From Agrobacterium tumefaciens (lineage in GTDB: Bacteria; Pseudomonadota; Alphaproteobacteria; Rhizobiales; Rhizobiaceae), in the NCBI RefSeq assembly GCF_017726655.1, contig NZ_CP072309.1, positions 1,608,501 through 1,672,500 on the forward strand: a stretch of 64,000 nt of DNA, read 5' to 3'. Position 1 is the first letter of the stretch, and each line of letters opens with the position of its first letter. Position numbers and translations under genes: made by a program. Of this stretch, positions 34,438 through 44,510 are shown one piece after another. Below the pieces are notes generated by a model that saw only the letters and a program-made list of their open reading frames with translations, searched no databases and had not been told where the DNA came from.

Positions 34438-34896
34438 TTAGACCCGTCGCGTCTTGATCGTGTTCATGACGAAGCTGGTCTCAATGGTGTCGACGCATTT
34501 CAGCTTCGCAATCTTGTCCTTTATGAAGCGCTCGTAATCCTCCAGTCCGCCGCACATGACCTTAAGCATATAATCCCGCGGGCCGGTCACCAGATGACAC
34601 TCGAGAACCTCATCCCAGTCGAGAACGGCGGCTTCGAACATGCGGATTTCGTCATCGTGCTGGCGGCTGAGGCGGATGGAGGCGAGGGCGGTCATGGTCC
34701 ATCCCTCGACCGCAGGATCAATGATGGCGGAATAACCTTTGATCGCGCCAATCTCCTCCAGGCGTCGCAGACGACGCAGGCACGCCGATGCTGACAGGCC
34801 GACCCGCTCTGCGAGTTCGTTGTTGGTGATCCGCGCGTCGGCCGACAACTCCTTCAGGATTCTGTTGTCGATGGGGTCCGCAATTTTCTGCGACAT
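34438..34896 (-). CDS. Lrp/AsnC family transcriptional regulator
   Basis: A 152-residue regulator. The N-terminal HTH reads DNRILKELSADARITNNELAERVGLSASACLRRLRRLEEIG (split; about 9-49), and the C-terminal RAM domain binds amino acids and drives oligomerisation (CHLVTGPRDYMLKVM). It is divergent from the cystathionine gamma-synthase family gene, which it probably controls in response to a sulfur amino acid or related ligand; this is inferred from position. The 120-base shared region is AT-rich and includes the interrupted dyad TTGC-GCAT...ATGCAA, a possible binding site. GGAGAAG precedes the ATG. Confidence 0.92.
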   Translation of the reverse strand: MSQKIADPIDNRILKELSADARITNNELAERVGLSASACLRRLRRLEEIGAIKGYSAIIDPAVEGWTMTALASIRLSRQHDDEIRMFEAAVLDWDEVLECHLVTGPRDYMLKVMCGGLEDYERFIKDKIAKLKCVDTIETSFVMNTIKTRRV

Positions 34897-35016
34897 AGTC
34901 GGCACTTCTCCGCAACAAATTGTTTTTATCAAACTTTTTGCGCATCAAAATGCAAGGTATTTCGGCCACAATGTGTGTAATCTGCGGTGAGTTCAACAAT
35001 ATCCGAGGGATTATCG

Positions 35017-36300
35017 ATGACCGCGCCGCACCCGTCCAAAACCCATATCGGCAACCACGCTCTGCATCCCGAAACCCAGATGTTGAACTATGGTTACGAT
35101 CCGGAATTGTCGGAGGGCGCCGTCAAGCCACCCGTATTCCTGACATCGACCTTCGTCTTTAAATCGGCGGAAGACGGACGTGATTTCTTCGACTATGTCT
35201 CCGGGCGCAAGGAACCGCCAGAGGGCAGGGGTGCTGGCCTCGTCTACTCGCGCTTCAATCACCCCAACAGCGAGATTGTTGAGGATCGCCTCGCCGTTTA
35301 TGAACGAACGGAGAGCTGCGCGCTTTTCTCCTCCGGCATGTCGGCCATTTCGACAACGCTTTTCGCCTTTGTCCGGCCGGGCGACACCGTGCTTCACTCC
35401 CAGCCTCTTTATGGTGGCACGGAGACGCTCTTGGCGAAAACGTTCCATAATTTTGGCGTCTCCGCGGTGGGCTTTGCCGATGGCGTGAGCGAAGCCTCCG
35501 TGATGGCCGCTGCTGAAGAGGCGATGGCGAAGGGCAGGGTATCGGTTATCCTCATCGAAACCCCGGCCAATCCAACAAACAGCATCGTTGACATCGCGAT
35601 GATGAGCCGGGTTGCAGAGACCATTGCCAACAGGCAGGGCCACAGGCCGATCATCGCCTGCGATAATACGCTTCTCGGGCCTGTTTTTCAGCGGCCCATC
35701 GAACATGGCGCCGACATCTCGCTCTACTCGCTGACCAAATATGTCGGTGGTCATTCTGACCTCATCGCCGGTGCGGCATTGGGCCGTAAGGATGTGATGA
35801 AACAGGTAAAGGCATTGCGCGGAGCAATTGGAACGCAGCTCGATCCACATTCATGCTGGATGCTCGGGCGATCGCTCGAAACGCTGCAGATTCGCATGGA
35901 ACGCGCCGATAGCAATGCCAGGGTTGTGGCAGAATTTTTAAAAGGACATCCGAAGGTCGACAAGATTCATTACCTGCCATTCAGCGATCCAGCATCCGCG
36001 GTTGGCAAAGTGTTCGCCGCACAGTGCTCGGGCGCGGGCTCCACCTTTTCGTTCGATATCGTCGGCGGGCAGCCTGCTTCTTTCAGATTTCTCAATGCGC
36101 TCAATATATTCAAACTGGCCGTGAGCCTCGGTGGCACAGAGTCCCTTGCGTCGCACCCCGCAACAATGACCCACTCGGGCGTTCCTGCCGATGTCCGCCA
36201 GCGCATCGGCGTTCTCGACTCCACGATCCGGCTGTCGATCGGCATCGAACATCCGGATGATCTCGTGGCCGACCTCACCCTTGCGCTCGATCAGGCCTGA
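35017..36300 (+). CDS. Cystathionine gamma-synthase/methionine gamma-lyase family enzyme
   Basis: A 427-residue PLP enzyme of the Cys/Met metabolism family. It carries [17 protein letters not shown] (about 77-93), [13 protein letters not shown] (about 105-117), [12 protein letters not shown], and the PLP-binding lysine Lys241 in [11 protein letters not shown]. The C-terminal segment [18 protein letters not shown] is typical. Members perform beta/gamma elimination or replacement on sulfur amino acids; lyase or synthase activity cannot be decided from sequence. The insert [10 protein letters not shown] near 65-74 is longer than in most homologues. The divergent Lrp-type regulator suggests amino-acid induction, more in keeping with catabolism. 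Confidence 0.88.
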   Translation: MTAPHPSKTHIGNHALHPETQMLNYGYDPELSEGAVKPPVFLTSTFVFKSAEDGRDFFDYVSGRKEPPEGRGAGLVYSRFNHPNSEIVEDRLAVYERTESCALFSSGMSAISTTLFAFVRPGDTVLHSQPLYGGTETLLAKTFHNFGVSAVGFADGVSEASVMAAAEEAMAKGRVSVILIETPANPTNSIVDIAMMSRVAETIANRQGHRPIIACDNTLLGPVFQRPIEHGADISLYSLTKYVGGHSDLIAGAALGRKDVMKQVKALRGAIGTQLDPHSCWMLGRSLETLQIRMERADSNARVVAEFLKGHPKVDKIHYLPFSDPASAVGKVFAAQCSGAGSTFSFDIVGGQPASFRFLNALNIFKLAVSLGGTESLASHPATMTHSGVPADVRQRIGVLDSTIRLSIGIEHPDDLVADLTLALDQA

Positions 36301-36385
36301 GCTTTTGCAGGCGAGCTGCTTAAGGCTTGTCCAGCATATGCGGATCGATGTAACTGGGGGAACTTGATCCGAACGCACAGGCCCC

Positions 36386-37066
36386 ATGGAAACGTCGCTT
36401 TATCTGCCAATCAAGGGCTTTCTCGAAAAGGCTGGCTACACCGTCAAGGGCGAGGTTGGCGGCTGCGACCTCGTGGGCCTCAGTGATGATGATCCGCCTG
36501 TCGTCGTGATCTGTGAACTGAAGCTGAGTTTCAATCTGGAACTCATCCTGCAGGCTGTTGATCGTGCGGCGGTTGCCGACGAGGTTTGGATTGCGGCTCG
36601 GGTGTCTGCCCGGGGAAAAGGCCGCGAATTCGACAGGCGCTATCGCGACCTGTGCCGCAGGCTCGGCATCGGCATGCTCGGCGTTTCCGATCATGGAGAC
36701 GTGAGCGTGATCGTCGGTTCAATCTCACCCATGCCGCGGACCAATCCAAAACGTCGGTCGCGGCTGATGCGTGAGCATCAGAAAAGGCGCGGCGATCCGG
36801 CAATCGGCGGCAGTACCCGCGCGCCGGTCATGACGGCGTACCGTCAACAGGCGCTGGGCTGTGCCCAGGCGCTGGCTTCAGGCCCGTTACGCGTTCGTGA
36901 GGTCAGATCGAGTGTACCCGATGCCGGCAAGATCCTGCTTTCGAACGTTTATGGCTGGTTCGAGCGCCAGGACAGAGGGGTCTATGGCCTGACAGAGGCG
37001 GGACAAGACGCATTGCGGCGATGGCCGCAGGAGGGCGAGCCGGCAACAGCGTCTGTCACCCGCTGA
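36386..37066 (+). CDS. DUF2161 PD-(D/E)xK-like protein
   Basis: A 226-residue DUF2161 protein. The N-terminal half looks like a PD-(D/E)xK nuclease-fold core: YLPIKGFLEKAGYTVKGEVGGCDLV (split; about 5-29) followed by VVVICELKLSFN (about 38-49), with Asp, Glu and Lys in the right order for a metal site. The C-terminal half (about 135-215) is winged-helix-like (RVREVRSSVP, then GWFERQDRGVYGLTEAG). Function is unknown; nuclease activity is only a fold-based possibility. It is not beside restriction or defence genes. Confidence 0.75.
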   Translation: METSLYLPIKGFLEKAGYTVKGEVGGCDLVGLSDDDPPVVVICELKLSFNLELILQAVDRAAVADEVWIAARVSARGKGREFDRRYRDLCRRLGIGMLGVSDHGDVSVIVGSISPMPRTNPKRRSRLMREHQKRRGDPAIGGSTRAPVMTAYRQQALGCAQALASGPLRVREVRSSVPDAGKILLSNVYGWFERQDRGVYGLTEAGQDALRRWPQEGEPATASVTR

Positions 37067-37106
37067 GCTCCAGGCGAACCCCCACACCAAAAAAGGTGAC
37101 GCTGTC

Positions 37107-38036
37107 TTATGAGATTGCGGCGGTTGCCTGCCTGACCGCTATCGCCGCCATGGCAAGCGCCGCCTCACGGGTTCTGGCCGCGGCAACGAAGCGACCATTA
37201 TGGCAGAAGGTCGCGCCTTCGACACCGCAAACCGCTTCCAGGTCCTTGCCCGTCAGGCCCGCCCAGCCCGCCGGAAGGTCCGCGCGCAGTTCGAACCCGT
37301 CATCCGCGCGGCGAATGCCGGTCAGGCACCAGTCGTTCTGACGTGGGTGAACGACAAATAGCAGGTGCTCGGCGCCGGCCTTGATGATGGCGGGACGAAA
37401 TGGCATTCCCATCGGCAGTTCCAGAACCTGTCCCTGACCGGCATCGACGATCGCTTTCTGCACAAGCGCTTCGGCCCGCAGTTTCGCAGCGCTGTTTGCG
37501 ATCTTGGCTTCGACGAAAGCACGCGCAATCGCGAGCGCCGCGTGGAAACAACGGTCGTCCGCTTCCGGATCCGTTTCGTCGAAAACAGGTTTGAGCGTTT
37601 CCAGAAGAACAGGCAAGGTCAGTCCGGCAAGCGCTCCAGCCGTCGAGGGGCTGAGCGCGCCATTGTCGACCAGATCGACCGGCAGCACGAAGCTCTTGTC
37701 GAACGAGGCATGGATTGCTTCGATATGTTCTTCAGGAATACCGAACGCGGCAAGAAAATCGTGGCCAAAATGTTTCCAGATCAAGCCGAATGAGCTGAAG
37801 GGCTGGCCGTCATCGCGCAACGGGGCGCCGCGCTGATGATGATCGAAGATGCCGGCCTCGGGATCATATGCGCCGCCGACGTCATAGATGATGCGATCCG
37901 TGGCCGGGGTGATCCACTCGGCTGCCCTGCTGCGGACAAGGCGGGCCTGCGGGAAGAGTCGGGTGAGCACGACGCTTGAGAGAAGTTCGTCGGCATGGAA
38001 GCCGCCGGAATGGGTGACGAGGAAGTCCGGGATCAT
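37107..38036 (-). CDS. MYG1/UPF0160 family protein
   Basis: A 309-residue protein of the MYG1 (UPF0160) family. Family hallmarks are the N-terminal VTHSGGFHADELLSSVVL (about 7-24), IIYDVGGAYDPEAGIFDHHQ (about 49-68) and SSFGLIWKHFG (about 81-91). These supply the Asp/His clusters of a DHH-like metal centre. Eukaryotic MYG1 is an RNA exonuclease; the bacterial role is not established. It is convergent with the DUF2161 gene and stands alone. Confidence 0.88.
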   Translation of the reverse strand: MIPDFLVTHSGGFHADELLSSVVLTRLFPQARLVRSRAAEWITPATDRIIYDVGGAYDPEAGIFDHHQRGAPLRDDGQPFSSFGLIWKHFGHDFLAAFGIPEEHIEAIHASFDKSFVLPVDLVDNGALSPSTAGALAGLTLPVLLETLKPVFDETDPEADDRCFHAALAIARAFVEAKIANSAAKLRAEALVQKAIVDAGQGQVLELPMGMPFRPAIIKAGAEHLLFVVHPRQNDWCLTGIRRADDGFELRADLPAGWAGLTGKDLEAVCGVEGATFCHNGRFVAAARTREAALAMAAIAVRQATAAIS

Positions 38037-38220
38037 AGGAGGATAAGCCTTATTGCGTGCGGAACGTCCGCAGGGATTTTGTGCACCTGATATCCGTTGC
38101 CGGACGCCACCTCAACAGGCGATTGATGCCTTCGACGGTAAAACATAGGGTGCGATAGCGGTGGTTCAGTAGAAGAGGGCAGAGAAAACGCGCCCTCAAA
38201 ATCGCGATGGCCGAAGCTGC

Positions 38221-39252
38221 TTACATTTGAGGCAGCAGCACCCCAACAGCGAATTCTTCGTCCGCCACCGTGTGGCCAACCTGCGTTTTACGATATTCAC
38301 TGGGTGTAAAGCCGCGCTCGGTCTTGAGTGTGCGGGAAAGATGCGGTGCGTCGCAGAACCCGGTGGCAAGCGCAATCTGGGTGATTGGATCATGTGTCGT
38401 ACGCAGAAGAGAAAGCGCGCGGTCCAGCCGAAGTTCGAGGTAAACTTTTGACGGTGTCGCCTTGAGGTCGATGAGGAAACGCCGTTCGAGACTGCGGCGG
38501 CCATGGCCGAGATCGCTCGCCAGTTCCAGCACTGTTTTCGGAACCTCGATATTCTGTTGCATCCGCAGGATCGCTTTTTTGACAAGCGGATCGGTGGCCT
38601 GTCGCGCGCTCTGCTGGCCGGGCTGGGGCTTTTCGCCGCTCAGCGCGCTGTCGATCATCATGATGTTAAGGCTCTTGATGGCGGCGGACTGGCCGACATG
38701 GCGCTCCACAAGAAAGGCCGCGAGATGGGCCGCTCCATGGCCGCCGGAGCAGGTCAGCCGGTCCCGGTCGATGACGAAAATCTGGTCCGAGACCATTTGC
38801 ACGGTAGCGAAACGGTCCAGAAAATCCTGGCGGTGGAACCAGCTTACACAGCAGCGATAACCGTCAAGCAGACCCGCTTCGTGCAGAATGAAGACACCGG
38901 TACAGAGACCAACGATAGGGACGCCCGCTCTCGCACGATCCTTGAGAAAGCGAACGGCTTCAGGTGCAAGTGCGCTGTGGTCGCTGATCAAGCCGCCGAC
39001 GACGACGATGTAATCGTAGCGCCCTGCGTTCATCAGCCGCGTATCCGGCTGCACTTTTACGCCGCAGCTCGACTGCACGCTGCCGAGCGTCGCCGACAGA
39101 ACCGACCATTCGCACAGGATGGGACGTGAGCGGTCTGCTTCGTCCGCGGCAAGGCGCAGCACATCAACGAAATTTGCAAAGGCCGACAGCGTGAAGCGGT
39201 CTGCAAGGAGGAAGGCGACGCTGAGGCGTTTTTTTGCGGCGTGCGATTTCAT
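38221..39252 (-). CDS. GlxA-family (DJ-1/PfpI-AraC) transcriptional regulator
   Basis: A 343-residue regulator with an N-terminal DJ-1/PfpI-like domain (about 8-185; VGLCTGVFILHEAGLLDG contains the nucleophile-elbow-like Cys) and a C-terminal AraC DNA-binding domain (about 220-325; LASDLGHGRRSLERRF and IALATGFCDAPHLSRTLKTERGFTPSEYR, split). Regulators of this architecture, such as Pseudomonas GbdR and SouR, activate glycine-betaine and sarcosine catabolic genes. It is divergent from soxB with a 100-base gap, so it is the likely sarcosine-responsive activator of the sox operon. The start is uncertain: ATG 39252 or 39267. Confidence 0.87.
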   Translation of the reverse strand: MKSHAAKKRLSVAFLLADRFTLSAFANFVDVLRLAADEADRSRPILCEWSVLSATLGSVQSSCGVKVQPDTRLMNAGRYDYIVVVGGLISDHSALAPEAVRFLKDRARAGVPIVGLCTGVFILHEAGLLDGYRCCVSWFHRQDFLDRFATVQMVSDQIFVIDRDRLTCSGGHGAAHLAAFLVERHVGQSAAIKSLNIMMIDSALSGEKPQPGQQSARQATDPLVKKAILRMQQNIEVPKTVLELASDLGHGRRSLERRFLIDLKATPSKVYLELRLDRALSLLRTTHDPITQIALATGFCDAPHLSRTLKTERGFTPSEYRKTQVGHTVADEEFAVGVLLPQM

Positions 39253-39352
39253 GACGCAAATATTCATGCAAACAGACGCGATTGTCCAGCCGGGCGATGG
39301 CAAATGATCTTAGCTTTTACGACAACAGATTTTCCAACCGTCGGGTCCGATC

Positions 39353-40606
39353 ATGACACGCTTTAATGCTTTCAGTCTTTTGAAGAATGCCCTGACGGGC
39401 AATAAAAATTGGGAAGAACAATGGCCGGACAGCCAGCCGAAAGCCGAATATGACGTGATCATCGTCGGCGCCGGCGGCCACGGCCTGGGGGCTGCCTATT
39501 ATCTGGCCAGCCAGCACGGCATCACCAATGTCGCCGTCATCGACAAGGGCTGGCTCGGCGGCGGCAATACCGGCCGCAACACGACCATCATCCGTTCCAA
39601 CTATCTCTATGACGAGAGCGCCCGTCTTTACGACCATGCCGTCGATCTCTGGGAGAACCTGAGCCAGGAACTGAACTATAACGTCATGTATTCGAAACGC
39701 GGCGTGCTGATGCTCGCCCATAACGTTCACGACGTGCAGAGCTTCAAGCGTCATATCCATTCCAACCGCCTGAACGGCGTCGACAATCGCTGGCTCAGCC
39801 CACAAGAATGCAAGGACTATTGCCCGCCGTTGAGCATCGCGGCGAATGCGCGCTATCCGGTCATGGGCGGCGCGCTTCAGGAACGGGCCGGCACGGCGCG
39901 CCACGATGCGGTTGCCTGGGGGTATGCGCGCGCCGCCGCCGCCCGTGGCGTCGATATCATCCAGAACTGCCCGGTCACCGCCATTCGCCGCAATGCCGAC
40001 GGTTCCGTGGCCGGTGTGGAAACGGCGCGCGGCTTCATCAAGGCGAAGAAAGTCGGGGTCTCGGCCGCCGGCCACACCTCCGTCGTCATGGATACGGCCG
40101 GCGTGCGCCTGCCGCTCGAAAGCTATCCATTGCAGGCGCTGGTGTCGGAGCCGATCAAGCCGATCTTCCCCTGCGTCGTCATGTCGAACGCGGTCCACGC
40201 CTATATCAGCCAGTCGGACAAGGGCGAGCTGGTGATCGGTTCGGGCACGGACCAGTATACGTCCTATTCGCAGCGCGGCGGCCTGCCGCTGATCGAGCAT
40301 ACGATCGCCGCCATCGTCGAAATCTTCCCGATCTTCAACCGCATGCGCATGCTGCGCAAATGGGGCGGCATCGTCGATGTGACGCCGGATCGCTCGGCCA
40401 TTCTCGGCAAGACGCCGGTCGCGGGGCTCTACGTCAATTGCGGCTGGGGCACGGGCGGGTTCAAGGCAACGCCGGGTGCCGCCCACACCTTCGCCTGGAC
40501 CATCGCCAAGAACGAACCGCACCCGATCAACGCGCCGTTCACGCTGGAACGCTTCCGCTCCGGCCGCCTGATCGACGAGGCCGCCGCCGCCGCCGTGGCG
40601 CACTGA
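39353..40606 (+). CDS. soxB: Sarcosine oxidase, beta subunit
   Basis: A 417-residue flavoprotein subunit of heterotetrameric sarcosine oxidase. The N-terminal FAD-binding motif is VIIVGAGGHGLGAAYYLA (about 36-53), followed by VIDKGWLGGGNTGRNTTIIRSNYL (split), the segment typical of SoxB. The C-terminal part holds GGIVDVTPDRSAILGKTPV and YVNCGWGTGGFKATPG. It oxidises sarcosine to glycine, H2O2 and a one-carbon unit passed to tetrahydrofolate by the alpha subunit. It starts the soxBDAG-glyA operon, ten bases before soxD, and is divergent from the GlxA-type regulator. Confidence 0.95.
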   Translation: MTRFNAFSLLKNALTGNKNWEEQWPDSQPKAEYDVIIVGAGGHGLGAAYYLASQHGITNVAVIDKGWLGGGNTGRNTTIIRSNYLYDESARLYDHAVDLWENLSQELNYNVMYSKRGVLMLAHNVHDVQSFKRHIHSNRLNGVDNRWLSPQECKDYCPPLSIAANARYPVMGGALQERAGTARHDAVAWGYARAAAARGVDIIQNCPVTAIRRNADGSVAGVETARGFIKAKKVGVSAAGHTSVVMDTAGVRLPLESYPLQALVSEPIKPIFPCVVMSNAVHAYISQSDKGELVIGSGTDQYTSYSQRGGLPLIEHTIAAIVEIFPIFNRMRMLRKWGGIVDVTPDRSAILGKTPVAGLYVNCGWGTGGFKATPGAAHTFAWTIAKNEPHPINAPFTLERFRSGRLIDEAAAAAVAH

Positions 40607-40616
40607 GGACACAACG

Positions 40617-40937
40617 ATGCTTTTGATCCGCTGCCCCTATTGCAACGAAACGTTGCCCGAAGCCGAATTTACCTATGCCGGCCAGGCCCATATCGTGCGC
40701 CCGGCCGATCCGTCGTCGCAAAGCGATGAGCAATGGGAGGAATTCCTCTTCATCCGCGAAAACGTCAAGGGTCCGCATTTCGAGCGCTGGCGGCACCTGC
40801 ACGGCTGCGGCCGCTTCTTCAACGCCGTGCGCGACACGGTGAGCGACCGGTTTCTCACGACCTATCGCGCGGGCGAGCCGCGCCCCGAACTGTCTTCCCT
40901 GACACGCGCCCCAGCAAGCTCCGAGGTGTCGAAATGA
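40617..40937 (+). CDS. soxD: Sarcosine oxidase, delta subunit
   Basis: A 106-residue zinc-binding delta subunit. Cys6 and Cys9 in IRCPYC, and His and Cys in HLHGCGRFF near residue 60, provide the expected zinc ligands. FNAVRDTVSDRFLTTYRAGE is the conserved core. It stabilises the SoxBDAG heterotetramer. The stop overlaps the start of soxA by four bases. Length and motifs are normal. Confidence 0.94.
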   Translation: MLLIRCPYCNETLPEAEFTYAGQAHIVRPADPSSQSDEQWEEFLFIRENVKGPHFERWRHLHGCGRFFNAVRDTVSDRFLTTYRAGEPRPELSSLTRAPASSEVSK

Positions 40938-43924
40938 ACTCCTATCGCGTTTCCGGCCGTGGCCGGGTGGATGCTTCAAGCTCCGTGAGCTTCACCTTCG
41001 ACGGCAAGACCTATCGCGGCCTCAAGGGCGACACCGTCGCTTCCGCGCTTCTTGCCAATGGCGTGCATCTGATGGGCCGCTCGTTCAAATACCACCGCCC
41101 GCGCGGCCCGGTGGCGGCGGGCTCCGAGGAGCCGAATGCGCTGATCGGCACCCGCCGCGGCGCCGGCCGGTTCGAGCCCAACACCCGCGCCACGGTGCAG
41201 GAAATCTGGAACGGCCTGGAAACCACCTCGCAGAACAAATATCCGAGCCTGAAATTCGATATCGGCGCCGTCAACGACATGGCCTATATGCTGTTTTCGG
41301 CCGGCTTCTACTACAAGACCTTCATGTGGCCGAAGAGCTTCTGGAACAAGGTCTATGAGCCGTTTATCCGCGCGGCGGCCGGTCTCGGCGTATCCCCCAA
41401 GGAGGAAGACCCCGATACCTACGCATCGCGCAACCTGCATTGCGACGTGCTGATCGTCGGCGCCGGTCCCGCCGGTCTCGCAGCCGCGCGCGCGGCTGCG
41501 GTCGATGGTCTGAACGTCGTGCTGGTCGATGAAAATGCCGAAGCCGGCGGCACGCTCTTGTCCGAACCCCAGGCGAAGATCGACGGCAAGCCCGCATGGA
41601 CCTGGCTGGCGGATGAATTGAAAGCCCTGAAGGATCGCGGCGTCAGGGTGATGACGCGCACCACCGCCATTGCTTATTACCACCAGAACATGATCGGCCT
41701 TTGCGAAAAGCTGACCGACCATCTCGAAACCGTGCCGAAGGATGTGCCGCGCGAACGCCTGTGGCGCGTTCGGGCGCGTCAGGTGGTGCTGGCCCAGGGC
41801 GCGCTGGAAAAGCCGCTGATTTTTCACGGCAACGACCGGCCGGGCGTGATGCTGGCGGGCGCTGCCCAGACCTATCTCAACCGCTACGGCGTCAAGGCCG
41901 GCAATCGCCCGGTGGTGGTGACGAGCCATGACAGCGCTTGGTATGCGGCTTTCGATCTTCACGGTGCCGGCGCCCGCGTTCAGGCGATTGTCGATACCCG
42001 CGACAAAGTGCGCGAGGACCTGGTGAACGAGGCGCGCGCGCTCGGCATTCCGGTCAGGCTGTCGCATACCGTCACGGCGACGTCGGGACGGCTGCGCGTC
42101 AAGTCGGTCCGCGTCAATCCGGTGAATGGCTCGACAGTCGCTGCGGGACAAGAGATTGCCTGCGACGCCGTGCTGATGTCGGGCGGCTGGACGCCGTCTC
42201 TGCATCTCTTCTCCCACACGCAGGGCAAGCTCGCCTGGGATAATGAGCGGACCACTTTCCTGCCCGCCATGACGAACGAGGATTGCGTGATCGCCGGCGC
42301 CGGGCGCGGGCTCTGGGGCATCGAGGCCGCGCTAAAGGACGGCGCGGAGCGCGGTCGCGAAATCGTCGCGGCGCTTGGCAAGACCACCAATGCCTCCAGC
42401 CAGGCGGTGGAACACGATCGTCCCGGCAGCGGTGTCTCCCACACGGAACTGCCGAGCGACCGCGACGCCGGCAAGGCCAAGGCCTTCGTTGATTACCAGA
42501 ACGACGTGACGGCCAAGGACTTGCGGCTTGCCGTGCGCGAGGGCATGCGCTCCATCGAGCATGTGAAACGCTATACGACCAACGGCATGGCGACCGATCA
42601 GGGCAAGATGTCCAACATCAACGGCCTGAACATCGCGGCACAGGCTCTGGGCAAGCGCCAGCCGGACGTGGGTCTCACCACCTTCCGTCCGCCCTATACG
42701 CCGACGACCTTCGGCGCTTTTGCGGGTTACCACCGTGGCGCGCATTTCGAGGTGACACGCAAGACGCAGATCGACGGTTGGGCCGAGGCCCATGGCGCGG
42801 TCTATGAGCCGGTCGGGCAATGGCGTCGCGCCTGGTATTTTCCGAAGCCCGGCGAAGACATGGACGCGGCGGTCGGCCGCGAATGCCGGGCGGTGCGCCA
42901 GAGCCTCGGTATTTTCGACGCCTCGACGCTCGGCAAGATCGAGGTGGTCGGTCCCGATGCGGTCGAGTTCATGAACCGCATGTATACCAATCCCTGGACG
43001 AAGCTCGCGCCCGGCCGCTGCCGCTACGGCCTGCTGCTCGGCGACGACGGCTTCATCCGCGACGACGGCGTCATTGGCCGCATGACCGAGGACCGTTTCC
43101 ACGTCACCACCACGACAGGCGGCGCCGCCCGCGTACTGAACATGATGGAGGATTATCTCCAGACCGAATGGCCCGATCTCAAGGTCTGGCTGACCTCGAC
43201 CACCGAACAATGGTCCACCATCGCTCTCAACGGTCCGAATGCGGCCAAGCTGCTTTCGCCGCTGGTGGAAGGCGTCGAGCTGACGGAAGAGACCTTCCCG
43301 CATATGTCCTGCGTGGAATGCACGGTCGCCGGCATGCCGGCGCGGCTGTTCCGCGTCAGCTTCACCGGCGAGATCGGCTTCGAGATCAACGTGCCGGCAC
43401 CTCTCGGCCGCAAGCTGTGGGAAATCCTCTGGGAGGCCGGCCGGCAATATGACATCACGCCTTACGGCACGGAGACCATGCACGTTCTTCGCGCCGAAAA
43501 GGGCTATATCATCGTCGGGCAGGATACCGACGGCACGGTCACGCCCTATGACGCTGCGATGGGATGGGCGGTCGGCAAATCAAAGCCCGATTTCGTCGGC
43601 AAGCGCGGCCTTGCCCGTCCCGATCTCGTCGCCAAGGGCCGCCGCCATCTCGTCGGCCTTCTGACGGAAGATCGCTCCAAGCTGGAGGAGGGCGCGCAGA
43701 TCGTCTTCGATCCCAAACAGCCGATCCCGATGAAAATGGTGGGGCATGTGACCTCGTCCTATCATTCGGACGCCGTTGGCCAGCCGATCGCGCTCGCCCT
43801 TGTCGAAGGCGGGCATGAGCGGATGGGCGAGACCGTCTATATTCCGATGCTGGACCGTACGATCGCCGCGAAAATCACCGGGATGGTCTTTGTCGATCCC
43901 GAAAACACCCGCCTGAAAATCTGA
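40934..43924 (+). CDS. soxA: Sarcosine oxidase, alpha subunit
   Basis: A 996-residue alpha subunit. Order of domains: a small ferredoxin-like region (about 10-90, RSFKYHRPRGP), a dinucleotide-binding domain (VLIVGAGPAGLAAARAA, near 172-188) binding NAD, a middle thioredoxin-reductase-like and SoxA-specific region, and a C-terminal GcvT-like folate-binding domain (about 610-990; FDASTLGKIEVVGPDAVEFMNRMYTN, split, and SFTGEIGFEINVP). It accepts the methylene group onto tetrahydrofolate. The ATG at 40934 overlaps the soxD stop (ATGA); a longer upstream reading would run through soxD and is rejected. Confidence 0.95.
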   Translation: MNSYRVSGRGRVDASSSVSFTFDGKTYRGLKGDTVASALLANGVHLMGRSFKYHRPRGPVAAGSEEPNALIGTRRGAGRFEPNTRATVQEIWNGLETTSQNKYPSLKFDIGAVNDMAYMLFSAGFYYKTFMWPKSFWNKVYEPFIRAAAGLGVSPKEEDPDTYASRNLHCDVLIVGAGPAGLAAARAAAVDGLNVVLVDENAEAGGTLLSEPQAKIDGKPAWTWLADELKALKDRGVRVMTRTTAIAYYHQNMIGLCEKLTDHLETVPKDVPRERLWRVRARQVVLAQGALEKPLIFHGNDRPGVMLAGAAQTYLNRYGVKAGNRPVVVTSHDSAWYAAFDLHGAGARVQAIVDTRDKVREDLVNEARALGIPVRLSHTVTATSGRLRVKSVRVNPVNGSTVAAGQEIACDAVLMSGGWTPSLHLFSHTQGKLAWDNERTTFLPAMTNEDCVIAGAGRGLWGIEAALKDGAERGREIVAALGKTTNASSQAVEHDRPGSGVSHTELPSDRDAGKAKAFVDYQNDVTAKDLRLAVREGMRSIEHVKRYTTNGMATDQGKMSNINGLNIAAQALGKRQPDVGLTTFRPPYTPTTFGAFAGYHRGAHFEVTRKTQIDGWAEAHGAVYEPVGQWRRAWYFPKPGEDMDAAVGRECRAVRQSLGIFDASTLGKIEVVGPDAVEFMNRMYTNPWTKLAPGRCRYGLLLGDDGFIRDDGVIGRMTEDRFHVTTTTGGAARVLNMMEDYLQTEWPDLKVWLTSTTEQWSTIALNGPNAAKLLSPLVEGVELTEETFPHMSCVECTVAGMPARLFRVSFTGEIGFEINVPAPLGRKLWEILWEAGRQYDITPYGTETMHVLRAEKGYIIVGQDTDGTVTPYDAAMGWAVGKSKPDFVGKRGLARPDLVAKGRRHLVGLLTEDRSKLEEGAQIVFDPKQPIPMKMVGHVTSSYHSDAVGQPIALALVEGGHERMGETVYIPMLDRTIAAKITGMVFVDPENTRLKI

Positions 43925-43938
43925 AGTTGGAGATGACA

Positions 43939-44493
43939 ATGAACATGCGCGTTTCCTCCCCCGTTCCAGGCGTACTGGCCGAGAGCAAAGCCGCCAAGGT
44001 CAGCGTCTTGGCCGCGCCGGCGCGGTTGTCGCTCAGGGCGCGCGGCGATCTGGCCCCGCTTAACGCCGCCCTTGGCTTGACCTTGCCCGAGCGGATCGGC
44101 GCCCGCGCCGCTTCCGGCGAAACCGAGACGCTGCGGCTTGGCCCGGATGAATGGACCATCCTTGCGCCGATCACCGAAACCGGCCGGCTGATCGCCGCCT
44201 GCGCCGGCATTTACGCCAGCCATCCGCACAGTCTCGTCGATATTTCCGGGCGCGAGGTGACGCTGCTGATCGAGGGGCCGCAGGCTGCCGAACTGCTGAC
44301 GCTCGGCTGCGCCCGCGACATCGAGACCATTGCCGTCGGCGAGGGCCGCCGGACGATCTTCGACGGCGTGACCGTGGTGCTGTGGCGCGATGCGGAAAAT
44401 CGCTTCCGCATGGATGTCTGGAACAGCTTCGTGTCGCATCTCGGCCATTTGCTTGAAACTGGCTGCAAGGAACTTGCCGCCGATATCGCCTGA
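43939..44493 (+). CDS. soxG: Sarcosine oxidase, gamma subunit
   Basis: A 184-residue gamma subunit. It shows the expected [31 protein letters not shown] (split; about 44-74), [19 protein letters not shown] and [20 protein letters not shown], a GcvT-like fold lacking catalytic residues. It is a structural part of the heterotetramer. I use the ATG at 43939, six bases after GGAG; an earlier TTG and ATG are possible. It begins 14 bases after soxA and is followed 17 bases later by glyA. Confidence 0.9.
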   Translation: MNMRVSSPVPGVLAESKAAKVSVLAAPARLSLRARGDLAPLNAALGLTLPERIGARAASGETETLRLGPDEWTILAPITETGRLIAACAGIYASHPHSLVDISGREVTLLIEGPQAAELLTLGCARDIETIAVGEGRRTIFDGVTVVLWRDAENRFRMDVWNSFVSHLGHLLETGCKELAADIA

Positions 44494-44510
44494 TCCTGGA
44501 GGAGAAAACC

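Noticed and set aside
39317..40612. Long minus-strand open frame opposite soxB
   Set aside because: It mirrors a strongly G/C-rich third-position gene and shows repetitive Arg/Gly/Asp composition typical of antisense frames.
40733..40933. Upstream extension of the soxA frame
   Set aside because: It runs through soxD; the ATG at 40934 overlaps the soxD stop and gives the normal SoxA N-terminus.
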